Positions 27,485 through 37,705 are shown, counted from the first letter of the stretch. The stretch: DNA of 64,000 nucleotides from Sessilibacter corallicola (GCF_021290925.1 NZ_JAJSLX010000001.1:248001-312000); one strand, 5' to 3'. Made by a program: numbers and translations. Notes: a model not told the origin generated them from the sequence alone.

Positions 27485-30400
27485 TTAGTCGTAAATTAAT
27501 TCGACATTTTTCTTACCGAGCACCTGTACCAATGAATTCACCAATTCATCTTCCGGCGCAATTCGCCAATCATTGCCCAAACGTAAATTAGCCTTGGCTC
27601 CGGGACGGCGATATTCGATAAACACCGGACACTGGCCGCTGCAATAAGGTCGCAGATTTTCTTTGAGTTGATCGGCGAAATTAGCAGGTAAAGCCTCGCT
27701 TTCTAGACGAAGTTTCAATGCACTGGCTCGGTCCATACGCGCCTGTGAAAGGCTGAGCACTTTATCGGCGCGCATTTTTAAATTGCCCGAATAATCGTCG
27801 TGACTGACCTGACCTTCAATGACCAGTAATTCGTCCTTACCCAGCAATTCTTGTGATTCTTTAAATACGTCGGCAAAAATGGCGACTTCAATACGACCAG
27901 AGCGATCGTCAATGGCAACGAACGCCATATTATCACCGCGCTTGGTTTTCATGGTTCTGGTTGCCACGACAAGACCCGCAACTTTTTGCGGTTTTTTATC
28001 CGGTTGTAAATCGTTGATTCTTGCTGAAACCAGCTGTCTAACTTCGGTGGCGTACTCATCAATGGGGTGGCCGGTCAGGTATAAACCGAGTGTGTCCTTC
28101 TCGCCTTCTAAGCGTTGTTTGATCGACCAAGGCGGCGTATTTTTGTAATCGTCATACACGTTGCCACCATTGTCTTGGCTCGGCATTAAATCACCGAACA
28201 AATCCATCATACCGGAGCTTGCGTTAGCAGCATTTTGCTCAGCGGTTTGCACAGCATCGTTGAGCGCAGCAAACAAAATGGCACGATCGTGATCGATATC
28301 GATTCCCGGACCAATGGAATCCAAAGCCCCCGAACGCACCAGTGCTTCTAAGGCACGCTTGTTGACTTTTCTCGGGTCAATGCGCGAGCAAAAATCAAAC
28401 AGATCCGTAAACGGGCCTTCTTGACGACCTTTGATGATGCTATCGATCGGGCCTTCGCCCAGACCTTTGATCGCCCCCAAACCGTAAATAATTTGATCGT
28501 CTTCGTTTACAGTGAATTGGAACTCACCGCTGTTTACATCCGGTGGTAAAGGTGCGCAGCCCATTTCGCGACTGGCTTCAATAAACGTAACAACTTTATC
28601 GGTTTTATCCATGTCCGATGACATGGTCGCGGCCATAAATTGGCTTGGGTAGTGCGCTTTCAACCACGCGGTTTGATAAGACACCACCGCGTAGGCGGCG
28701 GAGTGGGATTTGTTGAAACCATAACCGGCAAATTTTTCCACCAAGTCAAAGATTTTCATCGCCAACTGAGGATCAACCCCTTGGGATTTGGCGCCGTCTT
28801 CAAAGGTAGAACGCTGCTTGGCCATTTCTTCGGGCTTTTTCTTACCCATCGCCCGGCGCAACATGTCCGCACCACCCAGGGTATAACCGGCCAACTCCTG
28901 GGCGATTTGCATTACCTGTTCCTGGTAAACAATAACGCCGTAGGTCGGTTTTAAAATGGGTTCTAGCTTTTCGTGCTGATATTTGGCATCGGGATAGGCA
29001 ACCTCCGCACGACCGTGCTTACGGTTTACGAAGTCATCAACCATGCCCGAATCGAGCGGCCCCGGACGGAACAGCGCCACCAGTGCGATCATGTCTTCGA
29101 GGTTATCCGGCTGTAATCGCTTGATGAGGTCTTTCATTCCCCGCGATTCCAACTGGAATACGGCGGTGGTATCGGCCGCTTTCAGCAGTTTAAACGTCTT
29201 TGTATCGTCTAATGGAATGTGATTGATATCCAATGAAGGCTCGCCATTTTTTACGCGGCGGCTATCAATCATTTTGACGGCCCAATCGATGATCGTCAGG
29301 GTACGCAAGCCTAAGAAGTCAAACTTTACGAGACCGGCAGATTCAACGTCGTTTTTATCGTACTGGGTAACCAAGCCGTTGCCGTCTTCGTCGCAGTACA
29401 GCGGCGCAAAGTCGGTCAGTTGCGTGGGAGCAATCACCACACCACCGGCGTGCTTACCGACGTTTCGGGTGATGCCTTCAAGCTTTAATGCCATGTCCCA
29501 AATTTCTTGGGCGGCTTCGTCATTTTCTAGGAATTCACGCAGCGGCTCTTCTTGATCGAAGGCTTTTTGGAGCTTCATGCCCGGATCGGGCGGAATCATT
29601 TTCGACAGTTTGTCGGCAAGACCGTAGGACTTACCCTGAACACGGGCGACGTCACGCACCACCGCTTTTGCCGCCATGGTACCGAAAGTAATGATCTGAG
29701 AAACGGCATCACGGCCGTAGTTATCCGCCACGTAAGAGATAACCTGGTCGCGATTGTCCATGCAAAAGTCGACGTCGAAGTCGGGCATGGAAACACGTTC
29801 TGGGTTCAAGAAACGTTCGAACAGTAGATCGTAAGCGAGCGGATCAAGGTCGGTAATTTTTTGCGAGTACGCCACCAGAGAACCCGCACCGGAACCACGC
29901 CCTGGCCCCACCGGAATTTCGTGATCTTTCGCCCACTGGATAAAGTCCATCACGATCAGGAAGTAACCCGGAAACCCCATTTGCATGATGATATCAAGCT
30001 CAAACTGCAAACGGTCGGTGTACACTTTAAGTTGGTTGGCGTAATCCGGCGCGTGCTTATCGGGCAGAATCTTTTCTAAGCGCTCGTACAAGCCTTCGTA
30101 GGAAATCTTTTCGAAGAAGATGTTGGTTTTTACCATCGCGTGATAAGCATCGGTATCTTCTTTGCCCTGCCATTTGATGGTCATCGCCTTTTCAGCACGG
30201 CTCTTTAAATCTTGATAAGTAATGTGCTGACTAAAGAAAGGATCTTGCTCGAAGTTGTCGGGAATGGGGTAATCGGGTAGGTAATAATTCCCAAGTTCGA
30301 TGTCTAGATTACATCGCTTTGCAATTTCAATACTGTTGGCGAGCGCCTCGGGAATATCCGAAAACAGCTCGGCCATTTCTTCTGGGCTTTTGAGATACTG

Positions 30401-31102
30401 CTCGCTGGAATAACGTCGTTCACGCTTCGGGTCATCTAGGGTTCGGCCCTCACCAATACACACTCGCGCTTCGTGGTACTCAAAATCGTCTCGATCAACA
30501 AACCGAACATCGTTGGTGGCAACCACAGGAGCCTGTGCGCTCGACGCCAAATCCATTGCAAGATGCAAGTAGTCTTCGTCGCCTTCGCGGTTGGTTCTCT
30601 GTAGCTCCAAATAAAAGCGATCGGGAAAGTCTTTTTGCCAACCATCTAAGAGCGTGCGCGCCTGCTGGGTTTTTCCGCCCAAAAGCGCACGGCCGATGTC
30701 GCCAACCTTACCGCCCGACAACGCGATTACGTCGTCGGTAAACTCACTGATCCATTCGCGTTTAATGTAGGCAACACCGTGATACTGACCGTGCTGATAG
30801 GCCTTAGAGATCAACTGAATGATGTTTTTGTAACCGCGACGAGTCATTGCCAACAAGGTGATTAATGTTGGCGAATTTTCGCCTTGCTCAATCCAAAAGT
30901 CTGCGCCGCCAATGGGTTTTAAGCCTTCAGAGCGAGCCGCACTGTAGAACTTGATTAAGCCATAGAAGTTACAAACGTCGGTTACCGCAACAGCAGGCAT
31001 ACCCAATTTAGCCACGGTGCTGACCAAGGGTTTGATGCGAACGATGCTGTCTACGAGAGAAAATTCAGTGTGTAAACGAAGATGAACAAATGGTTGTGTC
31101 AT
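27485..31102 (-). CDS. dnaE: DNA polymerase III subunit alpha
   Basis: Replicative polymerase catalytic subunit, 1205 residues. Order of domains: N-terminal PHP (FVHLRLHTEFSLVDSIVRI), polymerase core with GPGRGSGAGSLVAYS and the catalytic aspartates in MPDFDVDFCMDNR, fingers region (RNVGKHAGGVVIAP; FDFLGLRTLTII; YQEQVMQIAQELAGYTLGGA; GFNKSHSAAYAVVSYQTAW), then helix-hairpin-helix, OB fold (KVAGLVVATRTMKTKRGDNM) and the C-terminal tail. I set the start at the ATG of MTQPFVHL; an upstream TTG adds ten residues but overlaps the transglycosylase gene. The ATG is 8 bp after that gene's stop. Confidence 0.97.
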   Translation of the reverse strand: MTQPFVHLRLHTEFSLVDSIVRIKPLVSTVAKLGMPAVAVTDVCNFYGLIKFYSAARSEGLKPIGGADFWIEQGENSPTLITLLAMTRRGYKNIIQLISKAYQHGQYHGVAYIKREWISEFTDDVIALSGGKVGDIGRALLGGKTQQARTLLDGWQKDFPDRFYLELQRTNREGDEDYLHLAMDLASSAQAPVVATNDVRFVDRDDFEYHEARVCIGEGRTLDDPKRERRYSSEQYLKSPEEMAELFSDIPEALANSIEIAKRCNLDIELGNYYLPDYPIPDNFEQDPFFSQHITYQDLKSRAEKAMTIKWQGKEDTDAYHAMVKTNIFFEKISYEGLYERLEKILPDKHAPDYANQLKVYTDRLQFELDIIMQMGFPGYFLIVMDFIQWAKDHEIPVGPGRGSGAGSLVAYSQKITDLDPLAYDLLFERFLNPERVSMPDFDVDFCMDNRDQVISYVADNYGRDAVSQIITFGTMAAKAVVRDVARVQGKSYGLADKLSKMIPPDPGMKLQKAFDQEEPLREFLENDEAAQEIWDMALKLEGITRNVGKHAGGVVIAPTQLTDFAPLYCDEDGNGLVTQYDKNDVESAGLVKFDFLGLRTLTIIDWAVKMIDSRRVKNGEPSLDINHIPLDDTKTFKLLKAADTTAVFQLESRGMKDLIKRLQPDNLEDMIALVALFRPGPLDSGMVDDFVNRKHGRAEVAYPDAKYQHEKLEPILKPTYGVIVYQEQVMQIAQELAGYTLGGADMLRRAMGKKKPEEMAKQRSTFEDGAKSQGVDPQLAMKIFDLVEKFAGYGFNKSHSAAYAVVSYQTAWLKAHYPSQFMAATMSSDMDKTDKVVTFIEASREMGCAPLPPDVNSGEFQFTVNEDDQIIYGLGAIKGLGEGPIDSIIKGRQEGPFTDLFDFCSRIDPRKVNKRALEALVRSGALDSIGPGIDIDHDRAILFAALNDAVQTAEQNAANASSGMMDLFGDLMPSQDNGGNVYDDYKNTPPWSIKQRLEGEKDTLGLYLTGHPIDEYATEVRQLVSARINDLQPDKKPQKVAGLVVATRTMKTKRGDNMAFVAIDDRSGRIEVAIFADVFKESQELLGKDELLVIEGQVSHDDYSGNLKMRADKVLSLSQARMDRASALKLRLESEALPANFADQLKENLRPYCSGQCPVFIEYRRPGAKANLRLGNDWRIAPEDELVNSLVQVLGKKNVELIYD

Positions 31103-31110
31103 GAATTTTT

Positions 31111-31716
31111 TTATTTCCAGCGTTTCTGCCAAGCGTCCATCACCTTGGTGGAATAACGATAACTGCCGTAGCTGCCGTTATATCGTGCCAAAGCTTCCGG
31201 CCAGCGGCCTTTTTCTCTGTCGAGGTAATGTTTGAGGATGGTTACGCCGTAGGTAATATTAGTTTCTATGTCGGTCAGGTTATCTTCCGGCCGCCCTATC
31301 TCGTTTTTCCAAAACGGCATGACTTGCATCACACCTTGAGCGCCAACTCGAGAAACGGCAAATCGGTCAAAATGGCTTTCTACTTCCATCACCGCCAAAA
31401 CCAACGACGGTTGCAGATCGTGTGCGGTAGCAAGGCGATGCACTTGCCTTAGCATGGTCAAGCGCTCTTTGGGATCTTTCACAAAGCGCGATAACCGCTG
31501 GGACATATCGACCAACCAAACTTCGGCGTCGTATTTGTCTTCGAAACTGCTGGCTTGGTTGACGGTTTTCTTGAGCAACGCGGCTAATTCTGGATCGGGG
31601 TTCGCGCTAGCAACCGGTGAACACAGGGTGAAAATAACGAGACATAAGACAACAAATCCACGAACGAGTCGTGGATTTGGCATGTTAGTGTGTGCAATAC
31701 CAAAAGAATTCATCAT
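31111..31716 (-). CDS. Lytic transglycosylase, SLT domain
   Basis: 201 residues. Signal peptide about 18-39 (GFVVLCLVIFTLCSPVASAN). The SLT lysozyme-like domain begins near 95: catalytic Glu113 in AVMEVESHFDRFAVS, GAQGVMQVMPFWKNEIG, the NITYGVTILKHYL helix and ALARYNGSYGSYRYS. It cleaves peptidoglycan between MurNAc and GlcNAc to give 1,6-anhydro products, which would be the upstream source for NagZ (40 kb). There is no lipobox, so it is probably soluble in the periplasm. It lies between proS and dnaE with short gaps, so it is probably co-transcribed. Confidence 0.92.
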   Translation of the reverse strand: MMNSFGIAHTNMPNPRLVRGFVVLCLVIFTLCSPVASANPDPELAALLKKTVNQASSFEDKYDAEVWLVDMSQRLSRFVKDPKERLTMLRQVHRLATAHDLQPSLVLAVMEVESHFDRFAVSRVGAQGVMQVMPFWKNEIGRPEDNLTDIETNITYGVTILKHYLDREKGRWPEALARYNGSYGSYRYSTKVMDAWQKRWK

Positions 31717-31755
31717 ATCTGAATCTTAAGCGTTAGCACGAAATTGCAGAGTGAA

Positions 31756-33480
31756 TTAATTAGCAATTAATGACTGCAAATGCGCTAACACTTGGTCTTT
31801 GGCAATCTCTTGTTTTTCTCCAGTTCGGCGATTTTTGTATTCCACCACACCGGATTCCAAACCTCGATCACCAACAATAATAACGTGAGGTAAACCCATC
31901 AATTCAACATCAGCGAGCATAACACCTAAACGCGCTTTTGCCTCATCCATAAACAAGGGTTCAAGACCGGCGTCGGTAAAGTCTTGGTAAAACTGCTCGC
32001 ACTGCTGGGCAACGGCTTCAGACTTGTGCATGTTAATCGGAACAATCGCGACGTTAAACGGCGCCAAAGCGTCCGGCCAGATAATGCCGTTGTCGTCGTG
32101 ATTTTGCTCAATAGCAGCGGCGACAACACGAGTTACGCCTAAACCGTAACAACCCATAACCATGGTGGCTTGCTTGCCATTTTCGTCGAGAACGGTGGCG
32201 TTCATCGCTTTACTGTATTTATCGCCCAACTGGAAAATATGGCCAACTTCAATGCCGCGTTTGATATCGAGCACACCGTCGCCGGCAGGACTTGGATCAC
32301 CGGCAACCACATTGCGGAGGTCTTCAACTCGACCAAGTTCAATATCGCGCTCCCAGTTGGCGCCACTGAAATGATAGCCATTTTTGTTGGCACCACAGAG
32401 GAAATCTGCACTCAACGCCGCCGCTCGATCGACGATCACAGGCATCGAAAGACCTTTCGGGCCAATGGAGCCTGGGCTTGCACCAACAGCCGCTTTTACT
32501 TCTTCATCGCTGGCGAAAGTCAGTGGTTCGCTGACGATATCGAGCTTCTCGGCTTTCACATCGTTCAATTCGTGATCGCCACGCAATACCAGCGCAACCA
32601 AGGTTTCTTCTTCCGTCTCGGGATTAACGCCTTTAACGATCAGAGTTTTTAGCACTTGGCTGTTTTCAACTTCGAAAAGCTTAGCAACATCGTCAACGGT
32701 TCGAGCACCCGGTGTGGCTACTTCGGTAAACGCTTCTGTCGCGGCAGCACGCTCGCCCACAGAGATTGCTTCGGCCAGTTCGATGTTTGCAACAAATTCA
32801 CCACCGGAACTAAAGGCGATGTCGTCCTCGCCACTGTCTGCTAATACGTGGAATTCGTGAGACGCGGTGCCGCCAATAGAACCGTTATCGGCAGCAACTG
32901 CGCGATAATCCAAACCAAAGCGATCGAAAATAGCGCTGTACGCTTTGTACATATCGTCGTAGCTCTGTTGCAGGCTCTCTTGCGATAAGTGGAACGAATA
33001 CGCGTCTTTCATGATGAATTCACGAGAGCGCATCACGCCAAAACGCGGGCGAGTTTCATCTCTGAACTTGGTTTGAATTTGGTAGAAATTGGCCGGTAAT
33101 TGTTTGTAACTTTTAACTTCGACACGAATCAGGTCGGTGATGACTTCTTCGTGGGTTGGGCCTAGGCAAAAATCGTTGGTGTGGCGATCTTTGATTCGCA
33201 ACAGTTCGCCACCGTATTGTTCCCAACGACCGGATTCTTGCCAAAGCTCCGCTGGCTGCACCACAGGCATCAGCATTTCTTGAGCACCGGCTCGGTCCAT
33301 TTCCTGACGAACAATCGCCTCAACTTTTCGTAAAACTCTCAAACCCAGCGGCAACCAATTGTAGAGGCCTGCGGCCATTTTACGAATTAGGCCGGCTCGT
33401 AACATCAATTTGTGGCTGATAATCACTGCATCTGCAGGAGTTTCTTTTTGTGTAGCAATCAAGAATCGGCTGGCGCGCAT
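31756..33480 (-). CDS. proS: Prolyl-tRNA synthetase (bacterial type, with editing domain)
   Basis: Class II synthetase charging tRNA-Pro, 574 residues. N-terminal [20 protein letters not shown], motif 2 ([22 protein letters not shown]), the INS editing domain between motifs 2 and 3 (about 230-390, [20 protein letters not shown] onward), motif 3 ([19 protein letters not shown]) and the anticodon-binding domain ([20 protein letters not shown]) are all complete. No strong ribosome site is visible, but the ATG fits the family start. The transglycosylase gene follows after 39 bp. Confidence 0.97.
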   Translation of the reverse strand: MRASRFLIATQKETPADAVIISHKLMLRAGLIRKMAAGLYNWLPLGLRVLRKVEAIVRQEMDRAGAQEMLMPVVQPAELWQESGRWEQYGGELLRIKDRHTNDFCLGPTHEEVITDLIRVEVKSYKQLPANFYQIQTKFRDETRPRFGVMRSREFIMKDAYSFHLSQESLQQSYDDMYKAYSAIFDRFGLDYRAVAADNGSIGGTASHEFHVLADSGEDDIAFSSGGEFVANIELAEAISVGERAAATEAFTEVATPGARTVDDVAKLFEVENSQVLKTLIVKGVNPETEEETLVALVLRGDHELNDVKAEKLDIVSEPLTFASDEEVKAAVGASPGSIGPKGLSMPVIVDRAAALSADFLCGANKNGYHFSGANWERDIELGRVEDLRNVVAGDPSPAGDGVLDIKRGIEVGHIFQLGDKYSKAMNATVLDENGKQATMVMGCYGLGVTRVVAAAIEQNHDDNGIIWPDALAPFNVAIVPINMHKSEAVAQQCEQFYQDFTDAGLEPLFMDEAKARLGVMLADVELMGLPHVIIVGDRGLESGVVEYKNRRTGEKQEIAKDQVLAHLQSLIAN

Positions 33481-34022
33481 ACTGTCAGTAAAGCCTTTGT
33501 ACGTTTATTAAAATTAACAAGACGGTTGAGTCAAACAGCGTTTTTCGTCGACAAAACTTGTGTCGATTCGCTTTCAACTCAACCCGTTCATATTCTGAAG
33601 AAGGAGCGTATTCTATGTGCCCGATTCGTCTATGCCTAGGTTTTTATTAGAGCAAATATTCACCAGGTTTCATATTCACTGTGATCAGCGAAAGATTTCC
33701 GCTCACACGATTGAAAAGCCGTTCGAATTTAGTCATCACAATTGGGTCAAATGCTCTTTCTTCTCAACTTCTTGGCGCTTATTTTTTGAATGGATACCCA
33801 AAGTTAATGCGTTGCGATTGTCTTTGTCAGATCTTAAAAATAAACATTGAGCGTATACCTGTTTTATACGTTCAGTTAGGCTTTAGAAATGAAAACGCAC
33901 AGAACACTCACAGAAGAACAAAGGCAACATGCGCTGAAAAAACGCTGGTCTAATCGAAGCTTCATTTGATAAGGTTTTTAATGCAACAGCCTATTTGTTG
34001 TTAACAATAAAAAGGAAACACT
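33481..34022. other. Divergent gap between proS and the HIT gene
   Basis: 542 bp. It must hold the promoters of both genes. A 26-codon ORF at 33889-33969 (MKTHRTLTEEQRQHALKKRW...) is open but has no ribosome site, and the longer frames at 33617-33953 overlap one another without family features. I count none of them as genes. Confidence 0.35.
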
Positions 34023-34493
34023 ATGTTCACACTAGACCCAATTCTAGAAAGTGATACCGTCTTAATTGGCCACTTTTCACTAAGTTTAGTTCTTCTCAGT
34101 AAAGACTCGAACTACCCTTGGTGTATTTTAGTGCCGCAAAAACCCAATATTCGAGAGATATTCCAATTAGACCCGGAAGATCGCAGCAAGCTTTTGGAAG
34201 AATCTTGTACGTTATCAGAAACGATGGTTGCGCTTTTTCAGCCGGACAAAATGAACGTAGCGGCATTGGGCAATATGGTGCCTCAACTGCATCTTCATCA
34301 CATTGCGCGATTCAAAGATGATCCCGCCTGGCCATCGCCTATTTGGGGCGCGAAAGCGGCTACTCCTTATACAGAAGAAGCTTTGGCTGAGATTGTTTCC
34401 AAACTGCGCAGCGCGCTTTCAGGTGACGACTTTGTCATCAGCGATGAAGTACCGGAGCCAAGCTCAACCTTTAGCCCAACCATTGAGACCTAA
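34023..34493 (+). CDS. HIT-family nucleotide-binding protein
   Basis: 156 residues. The histidine-triad motif is VPQLHLHHIARFKDDPAWP (His90, His92, His93), in the form found in many proteobacterial HIT hydrolases. The N-terminal strand region reads WCILVPQKPNIREIFQLDPED. HIT proteins hydrolyse nucleotide phosphoramidates or dinucleoside polyphosphates; the exact substrate is unknown. AAAAGGA is a good ribosome site 8 bp before the ATG. The last 20 residues are low-complexity (Ser/Pro/Thr-rich). Confidence 0.92.
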   Translation: MFTLDPILESDTVLIGHFSLSLVLLSKDSNYPWCILVPQKPNIREIFQLDPEDRSKLLEESCTLSETMVALFQPDKMNVAALGNMVPQLHLHHIARFKDDPAWPSPIWGAKAATPYTEEALAEIVSKLRSALSGDDFVISDEVPEPSSTFSPTIET

Positions 34494-34970
34494 TTACAAG
34501 TCAGTTTTGTCTTAATGACTGGCGGCCCCTAGTTACTGACAGGTCCGAAACACGGGACTGAAACCTAAGAGGGCCCTGGGCTATAACGCCACCATTAGAT
34601 ACGGACCGAGTATTTTCAGTTATTCCTTAGCAAGGAAGTACTCGGTCACAAACACACTCAGTGTTTGACCTCCGTTGAAACTTCCCCCCAAACGCAGCTG
34701 CTTACCACCCAACGGTTGATGAACAGTGAATCTTTACGCTATTTGAATCAAACAAGAGAAGACGAAACGAGGTTAAAGAAGACGTTTCCTAACGCCCTGA
34801 GGTTTTAGAGCGCTTAAATTTCAAAACACTGGGATTTCAAACGTGAAGGTTTTAATGCGCAGAAGTTTAACCGCAGCGAGGAAAACCGAACTGTCGTGAA
34901 ATCTTCAACTCATACTCAACCGCACCGTTGATTCGTATGAGTTGAAAACCCCTTCTCGACAGTATCGAGC
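34494..34970. other. Highly structured non-coding gap; possible structured RNA
   Basis: 477 bp between the convergent HIT gene and nadA, without a plausible gene. It contains several strong hairpins. One has a 9-bp stem GACCGAGTA/TACTCGGTC (34604-34612 with 34639-34647) and an inner TTCCTT/AAGGAA stem. Another has three nested parts: ACTGTCG/CGACAGT (34890-34896 with 34957-34963), the 12-bp TTCAACTCATAC/GTATGAGTTGAA (34904-34915 with 34935-34946) and TCAAC/GTTGA. Neither is followed by a T run, so they are not ordinary terminators. No match to tmRNA, 6S, RNase P or SRP RNA was recognised. Confidence 0.45.
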
Positions 34971-36050
34971 CTAGGCACCCACTTTTTGCTTAGCTTTGTT
35001 AGCAGAAAAGTTAAGCATACGTGTTAACGGCTTCATGGCTCGTTCACCCAAAGCTTGGTCAACAAAGATTTCATTGCCACCATTTTCCAGTACGTGAACA
35101 ATGCTTTCGAGGGAATTCATTGCCATCCACGGACAGTTGGCACAGCTGCGACAAGTCGCACCGCTGCCGGCGGTAGGTGCAACAATAAACTCTTTGTCAG
35201 GGCACAATTGCTGCATTTTGTAGAAAATGCCTTGATCGGTAGCAACAATAAATTGCTCCTTATCCATTGTTTTCGCAGCATTGATTAACTGAGACGTGGA
35301 CCCTGCAACATCGGCAAGCTCAACTACTGAGGCGGGAGATTCTGGGTGAACCAAAACGGCTGCTTCGGGATAAAGCAGTTTAAGGTCTTCAATGCCTTTT
35401 GCTTTGAATTCCTCGTGGACAATACACGCACCGTCCCACAACAACACATCTGCACCTGTTTGACGAGAGACGTAATCGCCTAGGTGCTTATCGGGCGCCC
35501 ACAAGATTTTCTCACCATTGGCATCCAAATGATCGATAACATCCACAGCAATACTTGATGTAACCACCCAGTCAGCACGGGCCTTTACAGCCGCCGAGGT
35601 GTTGGCATACACCACAACAGTTCGATCTGGATGTTGGTCGCAAAATTCAGAAAACTCATCGATAGGACAACCGATATCCAAAGAACATGTGGCTTCCAAG
35701 GTTGGCATGAGTACGCGCTTATGAGGCGTCAGAATTTTAGCGGTTTCACCCATAAACTTAACACCCGCGACGATCAAGGTCTCTGCTGGGTGCTCTTTAC
35801 CAAAGCGCGCCATTTCTAAAGAATCGGAAACACAACCGCCGGTTTCTTCGGCCAACGCCTGAATCAACGGGTCAGTGTAATAGTGTGCAACGAGAACGGC
35901 GTTATTGGCACTGAGTAATTGCTTAATTTGAGCGGTATAGGACGCGATTTGCTCACTGGAAAGCGTCTCATTCATATTCGTTGATAAGAAATCTTGAACG
36001 ATCTTGCGAGCTGATTGGTTTTGGGTATTTTGGGTGTCTTTAGAATTCAA
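34971..36050 (-). CDS. nadA: Quinolinate synthase A
   Basis: Condenses iminoaspartate with dihydroxyacetone phosphate to quinolinate in NAD synthesis; needs a [4Fe-4S] cluster. 359 residues. Cluster cysteines sit in [23 protein letters not shown] and [16 protein letters not shown]. Substrate motifs: [19 protein letters not shown] and [22 protein letters not shown]. The start is a TTG at 36050 with a strong GGAGG 8 bp upstream; the next Met is at residue 27, within the predicted N-terminal extension, so a shorter product cannot be excluded. The gene stands alone and is divergent from tag. Confidence 0.96.
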   Translation of the reverse strand: MNSKDTQNTQNQSARKIVQDFLSTNMNETLSSEQIASYTAQIKQLLSANNAVLVAHYYTDPLIQALAEETGGCVSDSLEMARFGKEHPAETLIVAGVKFMGETAKILTPHKRVLMPTLEATCSLDIGCPIDEFSEFCDQHPDRTVVVYANTSAAVKARADWVVTSSIAVDVIDHLDANGEKILWAPDKHLGDYVSRQTGADVLLWDGACIVHEEFKAKGIEDLKLLYPEAAVLVHPESPASVVELADVAGSTSQLINAAKTMDKEQFIVATDQGIFYKMQQLCPDKEFIVAPTAGSGATCRSCANCPWMAMNSLESIVHVLENGGNEIFVDQALGERAMKPLTRMLNFSANKAKQKVGA

Positions 36051-36247
36051 GCTGCTAACCTCCGGGCGCTGTAATACTCAACGCACTACTCTTTGGCCGC
36101 CATTATACGCCGAGTCTCGTCAGGCTCAACTCGCAACCACAATCTAGACGAAGCTTGATTCACAAACGATGACTTCTTTAACAGTATCTGAGCGATCAAC
36201 ATTACCTTGGAGTCAACCCTAGAGCACAAAAGTTCTTGTAGCGCTCC

Positions 36248-36277
36248 TGCTTTTAGGGACCTTGCTTTTAGGGACCT
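36248..36277. repeat. Perfect 15-bp tandem duplication
   Basis: TGCTTTTAGGGACCT twice in a row (36248-36262 and 36263-36277), about 200 bp upstream of the nadA start. Confidence 0.85.
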
Positions 36278-36386
36278 CGAGTGACACGCGGAGTAATGAC
36301 TTTATAATAGCAACGTCTCAATAGCATCTTCTCAGTAGCAATTTTAGTAGCAACTGACAACAGTCTTAGAAATGTGAAATCCATAC

Positions 36387-36421
36387 TTGATGCTCAAATC
36401 AAATACTGTATATTTATACAG
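36387..36421 (+). promoter_or_regulatory. tag promoter with LexA (SOS) box over the -10
   Basis: CTGTATATTTATACAG (36406-36421) is a perfect CTG-N10-CAG LexA box close to the consensus core. It overlaps a candidate -10, TATATT (36409-36414), with TTGATG (36387-36392) as -35 at 16-bp spacing. The tag ATG is 62 bp downstream. LexA bound here would block RNA polymerase. Confidence 0.85.
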
Positions 36422-36483
36422 CACCCTACAATACCAGTCATCAGCACGAGCACAAACCTAATTTAAGTAAGGATTACTTAGCA

Positions 36484-37089
36484 ATGACAGACCAATTTAC
36501 CGCACCTGATGGAAAGGTTCGTTGCAAATGGTGTAACGTTCCAGAATTTTTGGACTACCACGACAAAGAATGGGGCTTTCCTGTCAAAGACGATCGAGTA
36601 TTGTTTGAAAAATTATGTTTAGAAAGTTTCCAAGCTGGATTGAGCTGGAGAACAATACTTAATAAACGAGAAAATTTCAGAAAAGCCTTTAAAAACTTTG
36701 AGATTGATAAAGTAGCACGCTTTAATCGTAAGCATGTCGAAAATTTACTAGAAAACGAAGGCATTATTCGGCATAGAGGAAAAATTGAAGCGGTTATTAA
36801 TAATGCGAAATGCGCGCAAAAAATTATTAATGAGCATGGTTCCCTTGCTAAATTTTTTTGGAGTTTTGAACCAAGGCCAGAAAATTTACCCGAACCACTC
36901 ACGGCTTCCACCTCTAAGGAATCTGAACTTCTCTCTAAAACGCTTAAAAAAAGCGGATGGAAATTTGTTGGACCAACAACGGTTTATTCTTTTATGCAAG
37001 CCATGGGCATGATTAATGATCACGCACACGACTGCGTTATCCGAGAAAAAGTTTTAAAAGCACGTAAAAAATTTAAAACGCCAAAATAA
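36484..37089 (+). CDS. tag: DNA-3-methyladenine glycosylase I
   Basis: Base-excision repair enzyme removing 3-methyladenine. 201 residues, close to E. coli Tag (187) with a short N-terminal extension. Zinc ligands line up: Cys14 (VRCKWC), His26 (YHDKEWG), His180 and Cys184 (INDHAHDC, same spacing as E. coli His175/Cys179). The catalytic-site motif is CLESFQAGLSW (Glu47). GIIRHRGKIEAVINNA and FVGPTTVYSFMQAMG are also typical. The gene stands alone under an apparent SOS promoter; in E. coli tag is not an SOS gene, so the regulation here is different. Confidence 0.96.
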   Translation: MTDQFTAPDGKVRCKWCNVPEFLDYHDKEWGFPVKDDRVLFEKLCLESFQAGLSWRTILNKRENFRKAFKNFEIDKVARFNRKHVENLLENEGIIRHRGKIEAVINNAKCAQKIINEHGSLAKFFWSFEPRPENLPEPLTASTSKESELLSKTLKKSGWKFVGPTTVYSFMQAMGMINDHAHDCVIREKVLKARKKFKTPK

Positions 37090-37492
37090 AATACAACGGG
37101 AATTAATGGATTAACTTCCAACATATTAAAATATCTTCACCGCTCGATTAACAGTTTATCCACCATACATTCAACACAGCAAATAACGAAAGAGGTTATT
37201 GCAGATTAAGATCAAGCCTCAGCGATAACCTCTTTATCTTGCACACCAACAATTGCCAACGTCACTCACGCTTGCAACTCTTAAATGAAATCGAAAAACT
37301 CAATTTAATTATAAAAAAGGGATTATCTTATAATGAGACATTAAGTAAGAGGTTGTTTTTCGAGCCGCCTTGCGGTTAAGAAGCTATAAAACAAGATGAA
37401 AGGGTTTTATTGGGTGGAAGCTGGGCCACTAGAGAACTAATGGCCCGAAGAGAAAATGTATTATAAGTTCAATAAGCAGCCCAGCAAAAATT
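37090..37492. other. Gap between tag and the cold-shock gene
   Basis: 403 bp between convergent genes (tag on plus, csp on minus). Apart from the hairpin at 37189-37235, nothing was recognised. Confidence 0.35.
37189..37235. terminator. Terminator-like hairpin downstream of tag
   Basis: Perfect 11-bp arms AAAGAGGTTAT / ATAACCTCTTT (37189-37199 with 37225-37235) with a 25-nt loop. The loop is long and the T run short, so termination is plausible but not certain. Confidence 0.5.
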
Positions 37493-37705
37493 TTATAAAC
37501 TGACTACGTTTTCGGCTTGCAAGCCTTTTTCACCCTTGAGCAAATCAAACTCTACGGATTGCCCTTCATTGAGAGATTTATACCCACTACCAGAAATATT
37601 GCGATAATGAACGAACACATCCTCCCCTTTTTCAGCTCTGGTGATAAAACCATAGCCTCTTGCATTGTTGAACCATTTAACTGTACCGCGATTACGATTG
37701 GACAT
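37493..37705 (-). CDS. Cold-shock domain protein (CspA family)
   Basis: 70-residue single-strand nucleic-acid-binding OB fold. RNP1 is RGYGFI (16-21) and RNP2 DVFVHY (29-34), with GTVKWFNN at the N terminus. It probably acts as RNA chaperone; whether it is cold-induced cannot be told from the protein. GAGG lies about 10 bp before the ATG. A long AT-rich upstream region could hold the long 5' leader usual for such genes. Confidence 0.96.
   Translation of the reverse strand: MSNRNRGTVKWFNNARGYGFITRAEKGEDVFVHYRNISGSGYKSLNEGQSVEFDLLKGEKGLQAENVVSL

Larger units (their letters stand above)
36051..36483. other. Divergent nadA-tag intergenic region
   Basis: 433 bp. It carries the SOS-type promoter of tag, a perfect 15-bp tandem duplication (36248-36277), and a run of looser TAGCAAC/TAGCATC-like repeats around 36307-36355. 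The remainder is unremarkable. Confidence 0.5.

Noticed and set aside
31103-31132. Ten-residue N-terminal extension of DnaE
   Set aside because: It would start at a TTG inside the transglycosylase gene. The family start is the ATG at 31102.
33617-33969. Overlapping ORFs of 77, 90 and 26 codons between proS and the HIT gene
   Set aside because: They lie in different frames over the same DNA, lack ribosome sites and show no recognisable motif. The 26-codon one is neat but unsupported.
34494-34970. Known structured RNAs (tmRNA, 6S, RNase P, SRP RNA) in the gap
   Set aside because: An ACAGGTCC...GGGACTG stretch resembles the SRP core at first sight, but the GGAAGGAAGCAGCC tetraloop core is missing. 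No RNase P or tmRNA conserved blocks were found.
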